A stretch of DNA of 64,000 nt from Inquilinus limosus DSM 16000 (GCF_000423185.1 NZ_AUHM01000025.1:1-64000), one strand, 5' to 3'; positions 25,332-33,929 are shown, numbered from the stretch's first letter. A program made the numbers and translations. Notes: a model not told the origin generated them from the letters alone.

Positions 25332-26288
25332 ATGGGCGCACAGGCCGCAGCCGCGCCGCCGACAGCGAGGCAGTCGCCGGCGCAGGGCATCGCCCTCTAT
25401 GCCGGCGGCGTCTTCGTCCTGTGCGTCATGGACGCCATGATCAAATGGCTGTCGGCCGACTATCCGATCGCCCAGATCGTGTTCTTCCGCGCCACCATCG
25501 GCCTGATCCCGACGCTGGTGATGCTGTATCGGCCGCCGGGGCTGGAGGCGCTGCGGACCCGGCGGGTCGGGGCGCATCTGCTGCGCGGCGTCGTCGGCGT
25601 CATCGGCACCTTCGGCTTCTTCTGGGCCTTCGCGGTGATGCCGCTGGCCGACGCCTACGCCATCGGCTTCGCCGCGCCGATGTTCATCACCGCGATGTCG
25701 GTGCCGATCCTGGGCGAAAGGGTCGGCCTCAAACGCTGGCTGGCCGTGTTGGTCGGCTTCGCCGGGGTGATGATCATGATCCGGCCGGGCGGCGAAGGCA
25801 GCACCTTCGGCAGCGGCGGCGCGATCGCGCTCCTGGCCACCGCGGCCTATGCCCTGTCCATGGTGCTGATGCGCCTCTACAGCCGCACCGAGACCAACGC
25901 CTCGATGATCTTCTACGCCACCCTCGTGATCATCGCCGTCGCCGGGGTGCAGATGCCTTTCGTCTGGGTGACGCCGAGTTGGGAGGATGCCGGGCTGCTC
26001 GCCGTGCTCGGCCTGCTCGGCGGCATCGGCGCGATCATGATGGCGCAGGCCTATCGCGTGGCCACTCCGTCGATCGTGGTGCCGTTCGAATACACCGGCA
26101 TGATCTGGGGCGTGGGGCTGGGCTTCATGCTGTGGGGCGACGTGCCCGATCTCTGGATCTGGGTCGGCTCGGCGGTCGTCATCGCCAGCGGCCTCTACAT
26201 CCTGCACCGCGAGACGCGGGGCCGTACACCCTCGCCGCCGGCCGCGGCCACCGACCCGTCCGGCGAAAGCGGGGTTCCGGCATCATGA
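25332..26288 (+). CDS. EamA/DMT-superfamily transporter
   Basis: A 318-residue membrane protein with ten helices arranged as two EamA repeats (motif regions GVVGVIGTFGFFWAFAVMPL in the first and VPFEYTGMIWGVGLGFMLWG in the second). It starts two bases after the deoA stop, and its own stop overlaps the next start (ATGA), so it is firmly within the salvage operon. DMT exporters of this type move small metabolites outward. Export of a free base or another product of nucleoside breakdown is a reasonable guess, not shown by sequence. Confidence 0.88.
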   Translation: MGAQAAAAPPTARQSPAQGIALYAGGVFVLCVMDAMIKWLSADYPIAQIVFFRATIGLIPTLVMLYRPPGLEALRTRRVGAHLLRGVVGVIGTFGFFWAFAVMPLADAYAIGFAAPMFITAMSVPILGERVGLKRWLAVLVGFAGVMIMIRPGGEGSTFGSGGAIALLATAAYALSMVLMRLYSRTETNASMIFYATLVIIAVAGVQMPFVWVTPSWEDAGLLAVLGLLGGIGAIMMAQAYRVATPSIVVPFEYTGMIWGVGLGFMLWGDVPDLWIWVGSAVVIASGLYILHRETRGRTPSPPAAATDPSGESGVPAS

Positions 26289-27271
26289 CGGAGGGGGCGA
26301 TGCTGCCGAAGGCGGAGCTTCACCTGCATCTGGAAGGGGCGGCCGGCCCGGAGCTGGTCCGCCGCCTGGCCGACCGGCACGGCATGACCCTGCCGGCGGA
26401 GCTGTTCAACGCCAAGGGCGAGTTCGCCTGGACCACCTTCCTGCACTTCCTCAAGGTCTATGACCTGGCCAGCACGGTGATCCGGACCGAGCAGGATTAT
26501 CGCGACGTCACCTATGAGTATCTCAAGGCCTGCGCCGCCGAGGGCGCGATCTATGTCGAGCTGATGTCCTCGCCCGACCACGCCGCCGCGGCGGGCCTGT
26601 CCTATCAGGGCCATCTCGACGGCATCGTCCAGGGCATCGAGGATGCGCGGGCCGAGACCGGCATCGAATCCCGCATCATCGTCACCTGCGTCCGCCATCT
26701 GGGGGCGGGGCGCGGGGTGGAGGTGGCGAGGCTGGCGGCGAAGCACCCGCATCCGCTGGTCACCGGCTTCGGCATGGGCGGCGACGAGGCCGGCTTCCCG
26801 CCGCGCCTGTTCGCCCAGGCCTTCCGTATCGCCCATGACGAGGCCGGCCTGGCCTGCAACGTCCATGCCGGCGAGGCGGCTGGGCCGGAGAGTGTCTGGG
26901 CCGCCCTGCGACTGCCGGTCGCCCGCATCGGCCACGGCGTGCGCTCGATCGAGGACCCGACCCTGGTGCGGGAGCTGGCCGACCGCGGCCTGGTGCTGGA
27001 GGTCTGCCCGACCAGCAACGTCGCCACCAAGGTCTATCCCGACTACCGCGCCCATCCGCTGCGCCGGCTGATGGAGGCCGGGGTCAAGGTGACGCTGAAC
27101 AGCGACGACCCGCCCTATTTCGCCACCACCATCGGCCGGGAATACGCGGTGGCGGAGCGGCATTTCGGCCTAGACGAGGCGGCGCTGCGGCAGGTCACCC
27201 GCACCGCGCTGCAGGCCGCCTTCGTCGACGAACCCACCCGGGCCCGGCTATTGTCGCGGCTCGATTCCTGA
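26285..27271 (+). CDS. add: Adenosine deaminase
   Basis: A 328-residue amidohydrolase of the adenosine/adenine deaminase family. Zinc ligands His13/His15 lie in ELHLHLEG. Catalytic and further metal-binding motifs are NVHAGEAAGPESVW (Glu), RIGHGVRS (His) and TLNSDDPPYF (Asp). The HAGEAAGPESVW form resembles adenosine rather than adenine deaminases, although NSDDP (instead of NTDDP) is closer to adenine aminohydrolases, so substrate preference is not fully settled. It is coupled to the EamA gene by an ATGA overlap and converts imported adenosine to inosine. Confidence 0.88.
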   Translation: MTEGAMLPKAELHLHLEGAAGPELVRRLADRHGMTLPAELFNAKGEFAWTTFLHFLKVYDLASTVIRTEQDYRDVTYEYLKACAAEGAIYVELMSSPDHAAAAGLSYQGHLDGIVQGIEDARAETGIESRIIVTCVRHLGAGRGVEVARLAAKHPHPLVTGFGMGGDEAGFPPRLFAQAFRIAHDEAGLACNVHAGEAAGPESVWAALRLPVARIGHGVRSIEDPTLVRELADRGLVLEVCPTSNVATKVYPDYRAHPLRRLMEAGVKVTLNSDDPPYFATTIGREYAVAERHFGLDEAALRQVTRTALQAAFVDEPTRARLLSRLDS

Positions 27272-27298
27272 TCCATCCGGAAGAAGAGAGAGGATTGC

Positions 27299-27646
27299 AT
27301 GACCATCAAGCGCATCGGCGTCGGCCCGCGCATGAGCCAGGCCGTCATCCATGACGGCCGCGTGTTCCTGGCCGGCCAGGTCGCCGAGAACCCGACCCCG
27401 GACGTGACCGAGCAGACCCGCCAGATCCTGGCGACGATCGACAAGCTTCTGGCCGAGGCCGGCACCGACAAGACCAAGCTGCTGACCGCCAACATCTGGC
27501 TGGCCGACATCGCCGACTTCGCGGCGATGAACGCGGCCTGGGACAGCTGGGTCTCGCCCGGCAACACCCCGGCCCGCGCCACGGTCGAGAGCAAGCTGGC
27601 CGGCCCGGAGTACCGGGTCGAGATCCAGGTCACCGCGGCGATCTGA
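27299..27646 (+). CDS. RidA family protein (YjgF/YER057c/UK114)
   Basis: A 115-residue homotrimeric-type protein. The family pattern is visible: GRVFLAGQVAENPTPDVTEQ near residue 21, LTANIWLADIADFAAMNAAW, and a C-terminal TPARATVESKLAGPEY containing the conserved Arg that in RidA hydrolyses reactive enamine/imine intermediates. It lies 27 bp after the deaminase gene with AGAGAGG upstream of its ATG and is the last gene of the operon. A class C repeat follows. Which imine it would handle in nucleoside catabolism is unknown. Confidence 0.9.
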   Translation: MTIKRIGVGPRMSQAVIHDGRVFLAGQVAENPTPDVTEQTRQILATIDKLLAEAGTDKTKLLTANIWLADIADFAAMNAAWDSWVSPGNTPARATVESKLAGPEYRVEIQVTAAI

Positions 27647-27657
27647 TCGCAGCGGCC

Positions 27658-27736
27658 TGTCATTGCCGGGCCTGACCCGGCAATCCAGTGGACGTCGACG
27701 CTCTCTGGGTGCCCGGGTCAAAGCCCGGGCATGACA
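27658..27736. repeat. Intergenic palindromic repeat, class C
   Basis: GTCATTGCCGGGCCTGACCC...GGCAATCCAG on the left and CTGGGTGCCCGGGTCAAAGC...CCGGGCATGACAG on the right form an imperfect inverted repeat with nested GC-rich hairpins. Its outer TGTCAT/ATGACA ends resemble classes A and B. It separates the nucleoside operon from the convergent parDE locus and could terminate both. Confidence 0.7.
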
Positions 27737-27762
27737 GTTCCCGGAACCTTCTCCGGCTCGAA

Positions 27763-28063
27763 TTATCCGCTGAGAAGCCCGAGATCACGGCTGCCATACA
27801 GGATGCGGTCGATCGTGACCGTCTCTGGCCCGATGTGAAAGGCGATGGCGCTCCGGCGTTCAAAGCCGATGATGCGCAATCCGGGAAAGAGATCGTCCCG
27901 GGATGTGCCTTGCTGGGGGAACGTCGAAAGGCCCAGACAGGCGACTTCGATCCTCTCGACGTAGCCGATGGCCCGCTCCGCGCCGGAGCGCTCGGCAATG
28001 TAATGATAAAGCTGCAGCAGATCGTCTCTGGCCTCCGGCGAGAAAACGACCGTGTAATGGCAT
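27763..28063 (-). pseudogene. parE: ParE-type toxin, reading frame disrupted immediately after its start codon
   Basis: Downstream of parD the minus strand encodes a complete RelE/ParE-fold toxin: HYTVVFSPEARDDLLQLYHY, then FPQQGTSRDDLFPGLRIIGF, then TVTIDRILYGSRDLGLLSG and TAA (about 98 codons, 27763-28059). It has no in-frame start. The natural start, ATG 28061-28063 in the ATGATG overlapping the parD stop, is separated from the CAT codon (28057-28059) by one extra base (28060), so the ATG frame gives an unrelated product. Removing one C would restore a normal ParE start (MMHYTVVF). Either the toxin is inactivated, or frameshifting or a non-standard start is used, or the base is a sequencing error. 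Confidence 0.75.
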
Positions 28064-28341
28064 CATGAAGTGCGCGATCGCTTTGCGTGGATCGCGCGGA
28101 TCTCGTCGAACACCTGAGCCGCGGGAATCGCCCGGCCCGGATCGTCCTGCATCGCAGCGGCAACCGGGACGACCTCCTCCCGAAGCCACCGCTCGACGGC
28201 TGCGTCGCGCTCCTGCAAGGCGCGCAGGCCGGCGCGCACGACCTCGCTGGCCGTCGAATACGCACCCGATGCGACCAAGCTGTCGATGTAGTCGGCCTGC
28301 TCGGCGGGCAGGCTGAAGGTTCGCTTCTCGGCTGACGGCAT
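28063..28341 (-). CDS. parD: ParD-family antitoxin
   Basis: A 92-residue type II antitoxin. The N-terminal half is a ribbon-helix-helix DNA-binding domain (KRTFSLPAEQADYIDSLVAS, then AYSTASEVVRAGLRAL); the C-terminal half is the flexible toxin-binding tail. ATG 28341 has GGAGG eight bases upstream; another ATG five codons earlier lacks a ribosome-binding site. The stop overlaps the ATG from which parE should be read. Directly upstream, the repeated CATAC-CGC-CATAC (about 28366-28378) could be the autoregulatory operator and -10 region. Confidence 0.9.
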   Translation of the reverse strand: MPSAEKRTFSLPAEQADYIDSLVASGAYSTASEVVRAGLRALQERDAAVERWLREEVVPVAAAMQDDPGRAIPAAQVFDEIRAIHAKRSRTS

Positions 28342-28402
28342 CGCTCGGTCCTCCATCAAGATTCTAGTATGGCGGTATGAGAAAATCACACCCCTGCCGT
28401 CA

Positions 28403-29176
28403 TCACTCGATCGCGGAGAAGAACCGGTCCAGCCGCAGGCCTCCGGGCCAGGTCCAGACCGGCTGCGAGCGCAGGCCGAGATCCCAGGACGCGACCACGA
28501 ACGCGGCCTTGCCGACCAGGTCGCCGACCGGCAGCAGGCCCACCCCGCCGGCGGCCACGGGCAGGCGGCTGTCGGCCGAGTTGTCGCGGTTGTCGCCCAT
28601 GACGAAGAGATGGCCGGGCGGGACCATGACCTCCGGCATCTCGTCCAGCGGCCCGTACGCGAAGCGCTTGAAGATCGGGTGGCTGACCCCACCCGGCAAC
28701 GTCTCGATCAGGCGGGCGGCGGGCACGGCGGCGCCGTCGCCCCGCTCCACCGTCCCTTCCCCGCCCGGCCGCAGTTCGACGGGCTCGCCATTGATCCACA
28801 GGCGCCCCGCACGCATCGCGACGCGGTCGCCCGGCAGCCCGATCACCCGCTTTACCCAGGTCTGCGACGGGTCGCCGGGCCAGCGGAAGACGACCACGTC
28901 GCCGCGGGAAGGCAGCCGGCCCAGCACCCGGCCGCTCTGGGGCAGGGTCAGGCCGAAGGGCAGAGAGGCCGTGCTGTAGCCGTAGCTGAACTTCGCCGCC
29001 ACCAGCTCGTCGCCGATCTGCAGCGTCGGCTCCATCGAGCCGGAGGGCACGTAGAATGGTTCGGCGACCGCGGTCTTGCCGATCGCGATCACCAGCAGCA
29101 GCGCCGCCAGCTCGCCCGCGCCGCGCAGCCAGCGCCGGGCGCTTCTTCCGTTCCGCGATGCCGTATCGGTCGCCAT
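28403..29176 (-). CDS. lepB: Signal peptidase I
   Basis: A 257-residue inner-membrane serine protease that removes signal peptides from Sec and Tat substrates. One N-terminal membrane anchor (ELAALLLVIAIGKTAVAEPF) precedes the catalytic box PSGSMEPTL, with nucleophile Ser47. The general base is Lys109 in WVKRVIGLPGD. The conserved box GDNRDNSADSR lies near the C terminus. It is a stand-alone gene, not beside rnc/era as in many proteobacteria, so it may be a second, accessory LepB. Confidence 0.94.
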   Translation of the reverse strand: MATDTASRNGRSARRWLRGAGELAALLLVIAIGKTAVAEPFYVPSGSMEPTLQIGDELVAAKFSYGYSTASLPFGLTLPQSGRVLGRLPSRGDVVVFRWPGDPSQTWVKRVIGLPGDRVAMRAGRLWINGEPVELRPGGEGTVERGDGAAVPAARLIETLPGGVSHPIFKRFAYGPLDEMPEVMVPPGHLFVMGDNRDNSADSRLPVAAGGVGLLPVGDLVGKAAFVVASWDLGLRSQPVWTWPGGLRLDRFFSAIE

Positions 29177-29243
29177 GGCGCACCTCCGAAGCCGCGACCT
29201 TCGCGCCGCCCGCGGCTCCGGACAAGTTACGAATGGGACAGGA

Positions 29244-30068
29244 TCAGCCCGGCTCGAGGCCGGTGAGCTGCACGCTCAGACGCCGCAGCTTTTCCCGCGC
29301 CGCCGGGTCCTCGGCCTGGGCCAGCGGCCGGGCCCGATGCCGGCCGCTGTAGTAGACGCCGCTCTCGCCCTCCCGCTCGGGCGAGACCGCGAGCGCCAGG
29401 ATCGCCTCGCCGCCCTCCTCGACGGTGCTGGTCGGCCGGATGCCGCTCTGCCGCACCATGGTGGTGTCCATATGGGTCGCGGGGTGCAGGCAGGTGGCGG
29501 TGACACCGCTGCCGCGCAGCTCCTCCGCCAGGTCGAAGGTGAACAGGATCTGCGCCAGCTTGCTCTGGCAATAGGCGCGGAGACCGCTGTAGCCGCGGGT
29601 CAGCATGACGTCGTCGAAATCGATCTCCTGCTGCCCGGCCGAGGCGACATTGACGATCCGCGCTGGCGCGCTGCGCCGCAGCGTCGGCAGCAGCAGCCGG
29701 GTCAACAGGAAGCCGGCGAGGTAGTTCACGGCGAAGCGCAGCTCGTGCCCGTCGGCGCTGGTCTCGCGCCAGGTCGGGTCCAGGCCGGCGCCGATACCGG
29801 CATTGTTGATCAGCACGTCGAGCCGGTCGTGCCGCGCCAGCACGGCCTCGGCCAGGCGCCGCACCTCGGCCAGCGAGGACAGGTCGGCCGGCAGGAATTC
29901 GGCGCTGCCGCCCTCGGCCCGGATCTCCTCCAGCACAGCCCGGCCGCGCTCCTCGTTGCGGCCGTGCAGCAGCACATGGGCGCCGCCGGCCGCCAGCCGG
30001 CGGGCGACCCAGCGGCCGACGCCATCGGTCGAGCCGGTGATCAGGACGGTCTTGCCGTGCAGGTCCAT
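29244..30068 (-). CDS. Short-chain dehydrogenase/reductase, retinol-dehydrogenase-like
   Basis: A 274-residue Rossmann-fold oxidoreductase of the SDR superfamily. The nucleotide-binding motif is TGSTDGVG (residues 11-18), followed by LINNAG and the catalytic serine and YCQSK residues. HGRNEER after strand 2 favours NADP(H). The layout (TGSTDGVGRWVARRLA...) resembles the WWOX/retinol dehydrogenase-like group. It is a single gene with no pathway partner, so the substrate is unknown. Confidence 0.9.
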   Translation of the reverse strand: MDLHGKTVLITGSTDGVGRWVARRLAAGGAHVLLHGRNEERGRAVLEEIRAEGGSAEFLPADLSSLAEVRRLAEAVLARHDRLDVLINNAGIGAGLDPTWRETSADGHELRFAVNYLAGFLLTRLLLPTLRRSAPARIVNVASAGQQEIDFDDVMLTRGYSGLRAYCQSKLAQILFTFDLAEELRGSGVTATCLHPATHMDTTMVRQSGIRPTSTVEEGGEAILALAVSPEREGESGVYYSGRHRARPLAQAEDPAAREKLRRLSVQLTGLEPG

Positions 30069-30140
30069 GCCTCGCGCTCCCCTGTCTTCGTCCGATGATC
30101 GTAAGACGGGGACGGCCGAACTGCCATGGATGTCCGGCAG

Positions 30141-31094
30141 CTATTCGTCCCAGGACCGCAGCCCCAGCAGCTTCTCGCCCAGCGGGGTCAGCTTCGCGCG
30201 CTCGTAGCGGGTCTTCTCCCATTCCCGCGGGTCGCCGGGGAAGGCATAGCCCTGCGGTGGCTCGCGGTCGCGCCAGGAGCGGATGCGCCAGTCGCGCAGC
30301 TGGGTATTGCCCTCGTCGGCCGGGGTCATCGAGATGTACTGCGCCATCCGCACGCGGTCCTGCGACCGGTTCGGCCGGATGCCGTGGGCCAGCAGGCTGT
30401 TGAAGATCAGCAGGTCGCCGGCCTTCATGGTGACGTTCCGGATCTCGAAGCCGGTGGTGTCCGGCGCCCAGGGGTTGCGGTCGGCCGGCTGGGTCTCGCG
30501 CCAGGCCTCCAGCGTCCGGAACAGCTCCGGCACGCATTGGAAGCCGCCCATCTCCGGATCGGTGTCGACCAGCGACAGCACGCCCTGGCAGTTCACCGGC
30601 AGCGGCGTCAGCGAGGTGTCGGCGTCCCAGTGGATGAAGCCGTTGAAGCCGCGCGCCTGCCGGTTCGGCGGGTTCAGGTTGGCGCGGTCGATCGTGACCC
30701 ACAGCCGCTCGGTGTCCCAGATGTCGACGAAGGCGTCGTAGACCCGCTGGTGCTGCCGGTTGTCCCACAGATATTGATGATTATAGATCTCGACCATGCC
30801 GCTGTTGTTCAGCTCCTTCATCGCATGGTCGCGCAGCTGCGGCTTATACCAGCTCTCCGGATCCTTCGGATCCATCTCCTGGAATTCCCACAGCAGGTCG
30901 CGGGTGCGGCGGATGTTCTCCGCCGGCACGGCGTCGGGGACGACGACATAGCCCCAGGTGATCCAGTGCTGCCAGTCCGCCTCGGACAGGACGCGCAGCG
31001 GCAGCGTCTTCTCGATGTCCTTGAGCTGGGTGTCGTAAGTGTAGGCGACCGAGGCGTTGCCCGGCCGGTTGTCCCCGTATTGATAGCGGTCCAT
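30141..31094 (-). CDS. Phytanoyl-CoA dioxygenase (PhyH) family protein
   Basis: A 317-residue Fe(II)/2-oxoglutarate-dependent oxygenase-like protein. The metal-binding facial triad is apparent: His155 and Asp157 in FIHWDAD, and the distal His237 in LLAHGIRPNRS with a downstream arginine (about 247) for 2-oxoglutarate. Bacterial PhyH proteins hydroxylate diverse small molecules, including ectoine and secondary metabolites. The gene is divergent from an AraC-type activator across a perfect spaced inverted repeat, so it is probably that regulator's target. The substrate is unknown. Confidence 0.88.
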   Translation of the reverse strand: MDRYQYGDNRPGNASVAYTYDTQLKDIEKTLPLRVLSEADWQHWITWGYVVVPDAVPAENIRRTRDLLWEFQEMDPKDPESWYKPQLRDHAMKELNNSGMVEIYNHQYLWDNRQHQRVYDAFVDIWDTERLWVTIDRANLNPPNRQARGFNGFIHWDADTSLTPLPVNCQGVLSLVDTDPEMGGFQCVPELFRTLEAWRETQPADRNPWAPDTTGFEIRNVTMKAGDLLIFNSLLAHGIRPNRSQDRVRMAQYISMTPADEGNTQLRDWRIRSWRDREPPQGYAFPGDPREWEKTRYERAKLTPLGEKLLGLRSWDE

Positions 31095-31186
31095 CTCGGC
31101 GTTTCCCCTCAGCGGTGCGGCGTTCGGCCGTCCATGTCTGGGACTCTACCGCCGTCCGGTCTCGTCATGTTGGCGTCGCCTGCCAA

Positions 31187-31242
31187 AAACTGATACCAAA
31201 GTCGCGTCGGATGGCCTGACCGCCGTCCTCCTGTATCAGTTT
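31187..31242. promoter_or_regulatory. Perfect spaced inverted repeat in the PhyH/AraC divergent promoter
   Basis: AAACTGATAC (31187-31196) and its exact complement GTATCAGTTT (31233-31242) are 46 bp apart centre to centre. GCCTG-like bases flank both outer sides. The right arm ends six bases before the AraC-type start codon. This placement suits binding by the adjacent AraC regulator, controlling both itself and the phyH-like gene. Confidence 0.6.
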
Positions 31243-31248
31243 CAGGCC

Positions 31249-32112
31249 ATGCAGCCGGTCTTCGAGAAGGTGACGGTGCCGCCGGGTGCGTCCTGGACGC
31301 TGCTGAACCGGCGGCTGGACGACGCCATCCCCTTCGAGTGGCACTACCATCCGGAATTCGAGCTGACGCTGACCCTGAACAGCCGCGGCCAGCGCCATGT
31401 CGGCGACCATCTCGGCCAGTACGACGACGGCGACCTGGTGCTGGTCGGCCCCAACCTGCTGCACACCTGGTGCTCGCGTGAGCGGATCGACCCGGCCCGG
31501 CCGCACGTCGCCCTGGTGATGTGGTTCACGCCGGACTGGGCGGCGCGGCTGGTGGAATCGCTGGCCGAGCTGCGGCCGGTCGGGCGCATCCTCGACGAGG
31601 CCGGGCGCGGCCTCGCCTTCTCCGCCGAGGCCGCCGCCTCGGTGCGGCCGGCGATCGAGGCGATGCCGGATCTCGACCCCGCCGGCCGGCTGCTGCGGCT
31701 GATCGAGGTGCTGACCGTTCTGGCGCGGGACGAGGGCCGGGTGCCGCTGGCCGCCCCGGCGCCGCATCCCGCCGCCCTGCCGGCGCCGGAGCAGGCGCGG
31801 ATCGACCGGGTGCTGAACCACATCCACGCGCATTACCGCGACGAGATTCCGATCGCGGCGCTGACCGGCCTGGCCTGCCTCAGCCCCTCGGCCTTCCACC
31901 GCTTCTTCCGCCGGCACACGCGGATGACGGTGTCGCGCTACGTGGCGCAGCTGCGCATCGGCCGGGCCTGCTCGCTGCTGATCAACAGCGACCGGCCGAT
32001 CGCCCATATCGCGGACGAGGTCGGCTATCCCAACATCGCCAATTTCAACCGCCAGTTCCGGGCCCTGAAGGCGATGACCCCGCGCGAGTTCCGGCGCAGC
32101 TTCCGGGGGTGA
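31249..32112 (+). CDS. AraC-family transcriptional regulator (cupin + HTH)
   Basis: A 287-residue regulator. The N-terminal cupin-type sensor domain begins around WHYHPEFELTLTLNSRGQRH and continues through GDLVLVGPNLLHTW. The C-terminal domain has two HTH motifs (IAALTGLACLSPSAFHRFFR and IAHIADEVGYPNIANFNRQF) ending PREFRRSFRG. It is divergent from the PhyH-like gene. There is little ribosome-binding sequence before ATG 31249 because the inverted repeat occupies that space, so translation may be weak. Confidence 0.92.
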   Translation: MQPVFEKVTVPPGASWTLLNRRLDDAIPFEWHYHPEFELTLTLNSRGQRHVGDHLGQYDDGDLVLVGPNLLHTWCSRERIDPARPHVALVMWFTPDWAARLVESLAELRPVGRILDEAGRGLAFSAEAAASVRPAIEAMPDLDPAGRLLRLIEVLTVLARDEGRVPLAAPAPHPAALPAPEQARIDRVLNHIHAHYRDEIPIAALTGLACLSPSAFHRFFRRHTRMTVSRYVAQLRIGRACSLLINSDRPIAHIADEVGYPNIANFNRQFRALKAMTPREFRRSFRG

Positions 32113-32119
32113 GCCGGCC

Positions 32120-32761
32120 TTAACCCTTCCCGGGCAGCGGGTGCCCCGGCATCAGCTCGTAGGCGGGCGTCCAGCCGGGCAGCGCACGGATGCGGCCGAG
32201 CCAGGCCTGGATCTGCGGATAGCCGTCCGCCCAGTCGACGCCGATCTCCTCCGGCCAGAACAGATAGCTGCACAGCGAGATGTCGGCGATGGTCGGCTTC
32301 GCCCCCAGCACGAAGTCGCGCCCGGCAAGATGGCCGTCCAGCACCTTCCAGGCCGCCCGGGCCCGGCCTTCCAGGAAGGCAGTCACCGCCGGATCGGCCG
32401 GGTCCCTGGCGAAGGTCCGGAACCAGCGCAGCGTCGCCGTGTAGCTGGTCAGCTTGTGGTTGTCGAACAGGATCCAGCGCAGCACCTCCTCCGCCTCCGC
32501 CTCGCCCTCCGGCACGAACTTGCCGAAGCGGCGGGCGAGGTGGTGCAGGATGACGCCGGACTGGCTGATCATGCGGCCCTCCGCCTCCAGCACCGGCACC
32601 TCGCCCATCGCGTTGATCGCCCGGTATTCCGGCGTTCGGGTCTCGCCGTTGAAATAGTCGACGAAGCGCGGCCGCCAGTCGGCCCCGCACAGCGCCAGCA
32701 TCAGCGCCGCCTTGTAGGCGTTGCCCGACTGGGCGAAGCAATGCAGCACGAATTCCGCCAT
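32120..32761 (-). CDS. Glutathione S-transferase family protein
   Basis: A 213-residue GST-like protein. The N-terminal thioredoxin-fold domain begins [20 protein letters not shown] (active-site Ser/Asn region) and includes the GSH-binding [10 protein letters not shown] and [11 protein letters not shown]. The C-terminal helical domain contains the usual [16 protein letters not shown] 32761 is selected because GGAGGG precedes it; an in-frame GTG at 32776 overlaps the upstream GNAT stop. It is last in a three-gene minus-strand operon. The substrate is unknown. Confidence 0.9.
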   Translation of the reverse strand: MAEFVLHCFAQSGNAYKAALMLALCGADWRPRFVDYFNGETRTPEYRAINAMGEVPVLEAEGRMISQSGVILHHLARRFGKFVPEGEAEAEEVLRWILFDNHKLTSYTATLRWFRTFARDPADPAVTAFLEGRARAAWKVLDGHLAGRDFVLGAKPTIADISLCSYLFWPEEIGVDWADGYPQIQAWLGRIRALPGWTPAYELMPGHPLPGKG

Positions 32762-32772
32762 AGTCCCCTCCG

Positions 32773-33291
32773 TCACCCCAACTGCTTGGTCATCTCGACC
32801 CAGGTCGGCCTGTCGTGGCCGGGGTGGGCGTGCAGGGCCCCTTCGGCGAAGCCGAGCGATGCGAAGAACCGGCGGTTGCCGTCCAGCGCCAGGCGGACGC
32901 CGAGCGTCAGCCGCGCCCCACCCAGCCGCCGCGCCTCCGCCTCGGCCGCCGCCATCAGCGCCCGGCCGACGCCGGCGCGGCGGTGTTCAGGCGCGACCGC
33001 CACCCGGCCGACATAGATGTCGCCGCCGTCGCGTCGCTGCAGGAACAGGCAGCCGACCATCGTCCCGCCCGCCTCGGCCACCAGCCCCTGCTCGCGGCCC
33101 AGCAGCTCTGCGACGCTCTCCGCCGTCTCGCGCACGGCGCTGGGCGGTGGGTCGAGCCGGCCGACGTAATCCGCGAAGGCGCCCCGGATCAGCGCCGCCA
33201 CCGCCGCGATCTCCCCCGCATCGCGGCGCATCGGCCGGACCGTCAGCCCGGTCTCGGCCGCGACGGCTTCCGCCTGTCCCGCCTCGATCAT
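32773..33291 (-). CDS. GNAT-family N-acetyltransferase
   Basis: A 172-residue acetyl-CoA-dependent acyltransferase. The core includes the acetyl-CoA-binding motif A region [20 protein letters not shown] (R/Q-x-x-G-x-G/A type) and a C-terminal [10 protein letters not shown]. The start ATG 33291 overlaps the stop of the PH-domain gene (ATGA), and its own stop lies just ahead of the GST start. It therefore belongs to a coupled PH domain-GNAT-GST operon. The acceptor substrate is unknown. Confidence 0.9.
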   Translation of the reverse strand: MIEAGQAEAVAAETGLTVRPMRRDAGEIAAVAALIRGAFADYVGRLDPPPSAVRETAESVAELLGREQGLVAEAGGTMVGCLFLQRRDGGDIYVGRVAVAPEHRRAGVGRALMAAAEAEARRLGGARLTLGVRLALDGNRRFFASLGFAEGALHAHPGHDRPTWVEMTKQLG

Positions 33292-33839
33292 CCCGGCAAC
33301 GGCCCGCCGGGATCGCCATGAAGTCCCTCCAGATCGTCACCGGCCGACGACACCTCGACCTCGCGGAAGCGCACCCGGTTCTGCCGCGCCACGGTGGCCC
33401 GGCGCAGCTCGTCCAACCTGGTCTCCGGCGCGGCGATCGGGCCGATCAGGATGTTCGGGGCCGACTGGTCGCGCGTGGTCAGCCCGACCGTGCCCAGCCC
33501 CAGCACCAGCCAGTGCAGCGGCCGCGACAGCGAGAAGTCGCGCACCCGGAACAGCTCCACCTCCTCGCGCCTCCGCACCAGGAAGCCGGAGCGGATGATG
33601 AGGCGCTCGGTCGTCAGCTCATAGCTGGTCAGCCAGCGCCAGGCGGTCCAGACGAGCGCCAGCACGAGCGGCACCGCGGCCAGCGGTCCGCCGATCAGGC
33701 CGAGCAGCACCGCCAGCACGACGGCCAGCACCCAGATGTAGAACGTCGCGCGCAGGGCAGTGTGGATCTTCCAGATCGTGGTCTCGCCGGCGGCCCCGGT
33801 CGGGGTGTCCTGGGCGGCGCCCCGGGTGGTCTCGGCCAT
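33288..33839 (-). CDS. PH-domain (DUF304/bPH2) membrane protein
   Basis: A 183-residue protein. After a polar N terminus a hydrophobic hairpin spans two helices ([20 protein letters not shown] and neighbours). A bacterial pleckstrin-homology-like domain follows: [40 protein letters not shown] and [16 protein letters not shown]. This layout is the YdbS/YdbT-like DUF304 family. Two consecutive ATGs (33842, 33839) follow GGGGAG; the second is better spaced. It is the first gene of the PH-GNAT-GST operon. Its role is unknown. Confidence 0.85.
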   Translation of the reverse strand: MAETTRGAAQDTPTGAAGETTIWKIHTALRATFYIWVLAVVLAVLLGLIGGPLAAVPLVLALVWTAWRWLTSYELTTERLIIRSGFLVRRREEVELFRVRDFSLSRPLHWLVLGLGTVGLTTRDQSAPNILIGPIAAPETRLDELRRATVARQNRVRFREVEVSSAGDDLEGLHGDPGGPLPG

Positions 33840-33929
33840 CATCGCTCCCCTTGGCTGATGCCGGGGCGAAGGGTACGGTCGAACCGCACGGCCGTCCATC
33901 CGCGTCCGCCGGCACAGGAGCCCGAGACC

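Noticed and set aside
27860-28063. Product of the ATG frame at the parD stop (MMPLHGRFLAGG...)
   Set aside because: The translation is Arg-rich and unlike any toxin. The neighbouring frame encodes a clear ParE, so this is the frameshifted reading and not a gene in its own right.
27688-28068. Plus-strand 126-codon frame opposite parE
   Set aside because: It is antisense to the ParE-like sequence, starts inside a class C repeat and shows no domain features.
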